DNA of 9,382 bases, from contig JASHWN010000322.1 of the NCBI GenBank assembly GCA_030044035.1, forward strand, positions 1 through 9,382, written 5' to 3'. Both the position numbers and the translations under genes were made by a program. Source of the stretch: Xanthobacteraceae bacterium (GTDB lineage: Bacteria; Pseudomonadota; Alphaproteobacteria; Rhizobiales; Xanthobacteraceae). The notes under the pieces were generated by a model that was not told the DNA's origin, ran no database searches, and saw nothing but the letters and a program-made list of their open reading frames with translations. Position 1 is the first letter of the stretch, and each line of letters opens with the position of its first letter. Shown here piece by piece: positions 6,694-9,382 of this stretch.

Positions 6694-6922
6694 ATTGCAG
6701 TCGGCTGATGCCGTCAGCGAACGGCCGCTTCGCCTCCGAAAGCGGACACCGCTGGACCCCATCGTCATGTCCGCCACGTGCCAACAACGACCTAAGCGCC
6801 CCGCAGCAACAGCCGGCTATTCGATCAGCCTGTCGGCGCGGCCAAGCGAGAGCGGACATTCACCCCGACCAGTCCAAGATGTATAGTTAGAGCCGTCCCG
6901 GACCCATCCCGTTGAGGGTTAG
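6694..6922. repeat. Intergenic stretch with repeated GCGGACA motifs
   Basis: The 229 bp between the lyase and methyltransferase genes contain AGCGGACA twice in direct orientation (6741-6748 and 6851-6858) and ATGTCCGC once in inverted orientation (6767-6774). The inverted copy pairs with GCGGACAT at 6852-6859. A 63-codon frame (6695-6886) lacks a ribosome binding site and looks like low-quality Arg/Ser/Pro shadow. The motif resembles decayed intergenic repeats I recall from Bradyrhizobium-type genomes, but it may be chance. Confidence 0.35.
6859..6887 (+). promoter_or_regulatory. Sigma70-like promoter for the methyltransferase gene
   Basis: TTCACC at 6859-6864 (4 of 6 to the -35 consensus) and TATAGT at 6882-6887 (5 of 6 to the -10) are separated by exactly 17 bp. 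The predicted transcript start near 6894 leaves a leader of about 29 nt with GAGGG at 6914-6918 before the ATG at 6923. Confidence 0.5.
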
Positions 6923-7750
6923 ATGGACGACTCGCTTAGGAAAGCGAAGCAGAAGGCCGCGGCGACCTATGATGCTGCCGCGGATCATTTCGACGACACG
7001 CCTCTTAGTTTTTGGGGGCTAATCGGAAAGCGCACTGTAACCAATCTGAATTTACAGGCTGGCGCGAAAGTGCTCGACGTTGGTTGCGGGACGGGAGCCT
7101 CAGCGCTGCCGGCGGCGGAAATTGTCGGGCCAAACGGCTCCGTAATCGGTGTCGATTTGTCCGCGCGATTGCTCGACCATGCTCGCGATAAGGCAAAGGC
7201 GCTTGGCCTGTCCAACGTCGAGTTCCGGTGCGCCGACATGACCTCGCTTGGCTACCCTGATGGTCACTTCGATGCTGTCGTGAGTGTTTTCTCCATCTTC
7301 TTTGTGCCTGACATGGAAGGTCTAGTCCGCGAGTTGTGGCGCATGGTGCGGCCTGGCGGCAAGCTGGCAGTCACAACATGGGGACCGCGGATGTTCGAGC
7401 CGGCTTATTCGCGTTGGCTCGCAGCGATTAAACAAGAACGGCCAGATCTTTATAGCGCCTTCAATCCTTGGCACCGCATTACCGATGTCGGGTCGGTGCG
7501 ACGTTTGTTTCGGGACGGCGGTATCGCCAATGCCGATGTCGTGGCGGAAGACGGATTTCAGATCCTGCGCGCACCCGAAGACTGGTGGATCGTTGCTCTT
7601 GGATCGGGTCTGCGGTGGGTCATCGAACAAGCGGGACCGCAGACCGCGGCGCGGATAAAGGCCGATAATGTTAAGTGGCTGAACGAGACTAGGGTCGACC
7701 GTATTGAAACCAACGCAATTTATGCCGTTGGCGTGCAAGTAGCCCTTTAA
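6923..7750 (+). CDS. Class I SAM-dependent methyltransferase (UbiE/Methyltransf_11-like)
   Basis: The product has 275 residues with the Rossmann-type methyltransferase fold. Motif I is VLDVGCGTG (50-58). Motif II is VIGVDLS (74-80), with D78 expected to bind the ribose of SAM. Post-II/III is FRCADMTSLGYPDGHFDAVVS (101-121), and motif IV/post is VRPGGKLAVTTWG (142-154). The roughly 120-residue C-terminal part is less conserved and would carry substrate specificity; it is Trp-rich (W221, W222, W232, W252). The substrate cannot be told; ubiquinone-type, small-molecule and lipid methylation all fit this broad family. The start at 6923 is supported by GAGGG 4 nt upstream and by the promoter ahead of it. 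The gene uses noticeably more AT-ending codons (for example TTA, CTA, ATT) than the lyase before it, suggesting recent acquisition or low expression. It stands alone. Confidence 0.85.
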   Translation: MDDSLRKAKQKAAATYDAAADHFDDTPLSFWGLIGKRTVTNLNLQAGAKVLDVGCGTGASALPAAEIVGPNGSVIGVDLSARLLDHARDKAKALGLSNVEFRCADMTSLGYPDGHFDAVVSVFSIFFVPDMEGLVRELWRMVRPGGKLAVTTWGPRMFEPAYSRWLAAIKQERPDLYSAFNPWHRITDVGSVRRLFRDGGIANADVVAEDGFQILRAPEDWWIVALGSGLRWVIEQAGPQTAARIKADNVKWLNETRVDRIETNAIYAVGVQVAL

Positions 7751-8007
7751 CCGGATTTGGCTGTCACGTCCGCTTGCGAGCCAGACGTCGCTTTCGACAG
7801 CATCGCCGGATGTCAGCTATTACCCCGAAGCGACCATACGCTGCGCTGCCGTGAAATGACGCTAAGTGCCAAAAGCTGGCAATCGAGGTGTGCGGGGTCT
7901 TGTCGGCCTCGTTGTCGGCACTAGACCGAGTCCGGCAAAATTGCGCCGCGCGAGGCGCCAGCCTGTGCTATGGTGGCCCTTCAACCGGGCCGGTTTGGGT
8001 ATTCGCG
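7751..8007 (+). promoter_or_regulatory. Intergenic region upstream of the hydrolase-LuxR gene
   Basis: These 257 bp hold no supported gene. There is a small palindrome TGCCA-aaagc-TGGCA at 7867-7881 and a tandem TTGTCGGC at 7900-7907 and 7912-7919. A weak -10-like TGCTAT lies at 7966-7971, with TTGCGC at 7941-7946 (19-bp spacer). If that promoter is real, transcription would begin near 7978. That supports the ATG at 8008 over the in-frame GTG at 7888. Confidence 0.3.
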
Positions 8008-9087
8008 ATGCCCCAGGACATCCGTTTCTGCAAGGCTGCCGACGGCGTCCGGCTTGCATATGCGACGAGCGGTGACGGACCGCCGTTGGTCATGGCAGCA
8101 ACTTGGCTGACCCACCTCGAGCACCAGTGGCGCAGCCTCGCCTGGCGACCATGGCTCGATGCGTTCGCCGAGTTCACGGTGCTGCGGCATGATTCGCGGG
8201 GCTGCGGACTTTCGGATCGCGATACCGATCAGCTGTCGTTCGAGAACTGGGTGAGCGACCTCGCCTGCGTCATAGAGGCTGCGGGATTCGACCACTTTCC
8301 GATGGTTGCGACCTGCTGGGGCGGCCCTGTCGCGATCGAATATGCGGCGCGCTATCCGGAGCGCGTCAGTCATCTCGTTCTGTACGGCACCTACGCGCGG
8401 GGACGCCTGCGTATTGGCAAGCCTGAGGTGACTGAAAGGGCGCGGCTGATGCTGGAGCTCACGCGCTTCGGCTGGGGACAGGAGAACAATGCCTTCATGC
8501 AGGTCTGGTCATCGACATTTCAGCCCGGCGGCTCGCTTGATTACCTGCGTTCCTGGGCCGAGCAGATGCGCCACGCGACCGCGCCTGAGACGGCTGTTCG
8601 TCTACTCGATATCGGATGGCGCGTGGACGTGAGCGAAGCTGCCCGCAAACTGCAATGCCCTGTCCTCGTGATCCATCCAGAACGCGACTGCGCTGTTCCG
8701 ATTGCAGAAGGCCATCTTTTGGCGAACCTCATTCCAGACTGCCGCTTTGTTCAGCTTGACAGTCAAAATCACATGCCGTTGCTCGACGAGCCCGCGTGGG
8801 CGCAGTTAATTGCTGAAATCCGGAGCTTTCTGACGACGCAGCACGAGTCGGCCCGTAAGCGAAACGGTCTGCCGCTTGATGACCTAACGCCGCGCGAGCG
8901 TGCCATTCTGGAGGGGATTGCCAACGGACTCGACAATTCCGAGATCGCAAGCGCGCTTAGACTCTCCGAGAAGACTGTACGCAATCACATCACCCGGGTG
9001 TTCGATAAGATTCAGGTCCAACATCGCTATCAGGCGATCGTGCGCGCGCGCGATGCCGGGCTCGGCAGGCGAGCCGTCGCGCGCTGA
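8008..9087 (+). CDS. Alpha/beta-hydrolase domain fused to C-terminal LuxR-type DNA-binding domain
   Basis: The product has 359 residues. An alpha/beta-hydrolase domain fills about 1-278: oxyanion-side strand PPLVMA, HDSRGCGLSD (61-70), the nucleophile elbow VATCWGG (100-106), then AARYPERVSHLVLYG (113-127), the acid in HPERDCAVP (D227) and the His in LDSQNHMPLLDEPAW (H255). A LuxR/GerE helix-turn-helix follows at about 291-350 (LTPRERAILEGIANG, SEIASALRLSEKTVRNHITRVFDKI). The nucleophile position holds Cys103 (codon TGC at 8314) instead of the expected Ser. The likely role is a transcription regulator sensing a small ester or lactone, or one keeping the hydrolase fold as a ligand pocket; no biochemical function is established to my knowledge. 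ATG at 8008 is taken because the hydrolase domain begins there (IRFCKAADGVRLAYATSG). No good Shine-Dalgarno is seen for either candidate start. Confidence 0.88.
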   Translation: MPQDIRFCKAADGVRLAYATSGDGPPLVMAATWLTHLEHQWRSLAWRPWLDAFAEFTVLRHDSRGCGLSDRDTDQLSFENWVSDLACVIEAAGFDHFPMVATCWGGPVAIEYAARYPERVSHLVLYGTYARGRLRIGKPEVTERARLMLELTRFGWGQENNAFMQVWSSTFQPGGSLDYLRSWAEQMRHATAPETAVRLLDIGWRVDVSEAARKLQCPVLVIHPERDCAVPIAEGHLLANLIPDCRFVQLDSQNHMPLLDEPAWAQLIAEIRSFLTTQHESARKRNGLPLDDLTPRERAILEGIANGLDNSEIASALRLSEKTVRNHITRVFDKIQVQHRYQAIVRARDAGLGRRAVAR

Positions 9088-9109
9088 TGCGGGAGCTGGA
9101 CCCGCGTCA
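9085..9109 (+). terminator. Hairpin overlapping the hydrolase-LuxR stop codon
   Basis: TGATGCGGG (9085-9093) and CCCGCGTCA (9101-9109) form a 9-bp stem with one G-T wobble around a 7-nt loop. The stem begins at the stop codon itself. There is no run of T after it, so intrinsic termination would be weak; it may instead protect the 3' end. Confidence 0.4.
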
Positions 9110-9157
9110 TTGACTCCGCGCCCACAATGCGGCGACGTTGCGCGGTTCCGGCATCAC

Positions 9158-9163
9158 GGGAGG
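9158..9163 (+). promoter_or_regulatory. Ribosome binding site of the cupin gene
   Basis: GGGAGG sits 5 nt before ATG at 9169, and it decides the start of the truncated gene. Confidence 0.75.
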
Positions 9164-9168
9164 CCGCC

Positions 9169-9382
9169 ATGGCTTTCGACAAGGGGCATCACGAATTTCA
9201 CACCTTGGATATGCAGGCCGGGTGGCATACCATTCCCGGATACCCACCGGGCTTTTCCGAGAAGATTATCGCAGGTTCGCTCGATCAGAAGACCAAGCGC
9301 GGCAACCGCACCCGCATGTTGCGCATCGAGCCGGGCGCCTATTCGACCAAGCCGTTCGTGCACGAGTACTGGGAAGAGTGTT
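9169..9382 (+). CDS. Cupin-domain protein (N-terminal part; cut off by window)
   Basis: The frame is open from ATG 9169 to the right edge (71 complete codons). The visible protein begins MAFDKGHHEFHTLDM and contains WHTIPGYPPGFSEKIIAG (about 19-36), RTRMLRIEPGAYSTKP (about 46-61) and VHEYWEEC (about 63-70). The end resembles the start of a cupin motif, in which the His and Glu residues bind metal (H64 and an E at 65, 68 or 69). The style matches the short ChrR-like single cupin proteins of proteobacteria, some of which are dioxygenase- or isomerase-like. A strong GGGAGG precedes the start. It lies 81 bp after the hydrolase-LuxR gene in the same direction and may be co-transcribed or regulated by it. 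The function is not identifiable from this fragment. Confidence 0.75.
   Translation, partial: MAFDKGHHEFHTLDMQAGWHTIPGYPPGFSEKIIAGSLDQKTKRGNRTRMLRIEPGAYSTKPFVHEYWEEC

Noticed and set aside
7867..7881. TGCCA-aaagc-TGGCA palindrome as an operator for the LuxR-type regulator
   Set aside because: The arms are 5 bp, it occurs once, and it lies about 100 bp upstream of the likely promoter; too little to call an operator.
7888..8007. 40-codon N-terminal extension of the hydrolase-LuxR protein from a GTG start
   Set aside because: There is no ribosome binding site or recognisable sequence. The hydrolase fold begins right after the ATG at 8008, and the -10-like site lies inside the extension.

Overview
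The window looks like chromosomal DNA from a GC-rich alphaproteobacterium of the Hyphomicrobiales, probably close to Bradyrhizobium/Rhodopseudomonas/Xanthobacteraceae. This rests on codon use, on the style of the Tad/Cpa pilus proteins (short CpaD-like lipoprotein, CpaE with a receiver-like N-terminus) and on the soil-type catabolic genes. It is an inference from protein character; there is no rRNA or other marker gene.

Layout. (1) Positions 1-3639, minus strand: a Tad (Flp) pilus operon in the order cpaB - cpaC - cpaD-like lipoprotein - cpaE, with cpaE running off the left edge. cpaB, cpaC and the lipoprotein each have a G-rich Shine-Dalgarno 5-6 nt before the start, which fixes GTG starts for cpaB and cpaC. 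cpaC and the lipoprotein gene overlap by 20 nt. No pilin (flp) or prepilin peptidase (cpaA) gene lies upstream of cpaB. (2) Positions 3640-3991: about 350 bp with no convincing gene. (3) Positions 3992-6693: two divergent genes sharing a 128-bp spacer, an M24 creatinase/aminopeptidase-fold protein (minus) and a fumarase/aspartase-superfamily lyase of the 3-carboxymuconate cycloisomerase type (plus). The M24 protein appears to lack the usual metal ligands, so a creatinase-like C-N hydrolase is more likely than a metallopeptidase. The pair may form a small catabolic module of unknown substrate. (4) Positions 6923-7750: a class I SAM methyltransferase gene with visibly lower GC than its neighbours and its own sigma70-like promoter. 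(5) Positions 8008-9087: an alpha/beta-hydrolase fused to a C-terminal LuxR-type helix-turn-helix, with Cys where the nucleophile Ser is expected. A hairpin spans its stop codon. (6) From 9169 to the right edge: the start of a cupin-domain protein with a strong ribosome binding site.

How they work together. The Cpa genes encode parts of one envelope machine: CpaC is the outer-membrane secretin, CpaB the periplasmic/inner-membrane partner, the lipoprotein an accessory, and CpaE the positioning ATPase-like protein. The genes to the right are separate small units and nothing ties them to the pilus. I saw no tRNA, rRNA, CRISPR array, intact insertion sequence or phage gene. No clearly new multi-gene system is evident. 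The most interesting points are the three proteins whose expected catalytic or nucleotide-binding residues are replaced (CpaE, M24 protein, hydrolase-LuxR).
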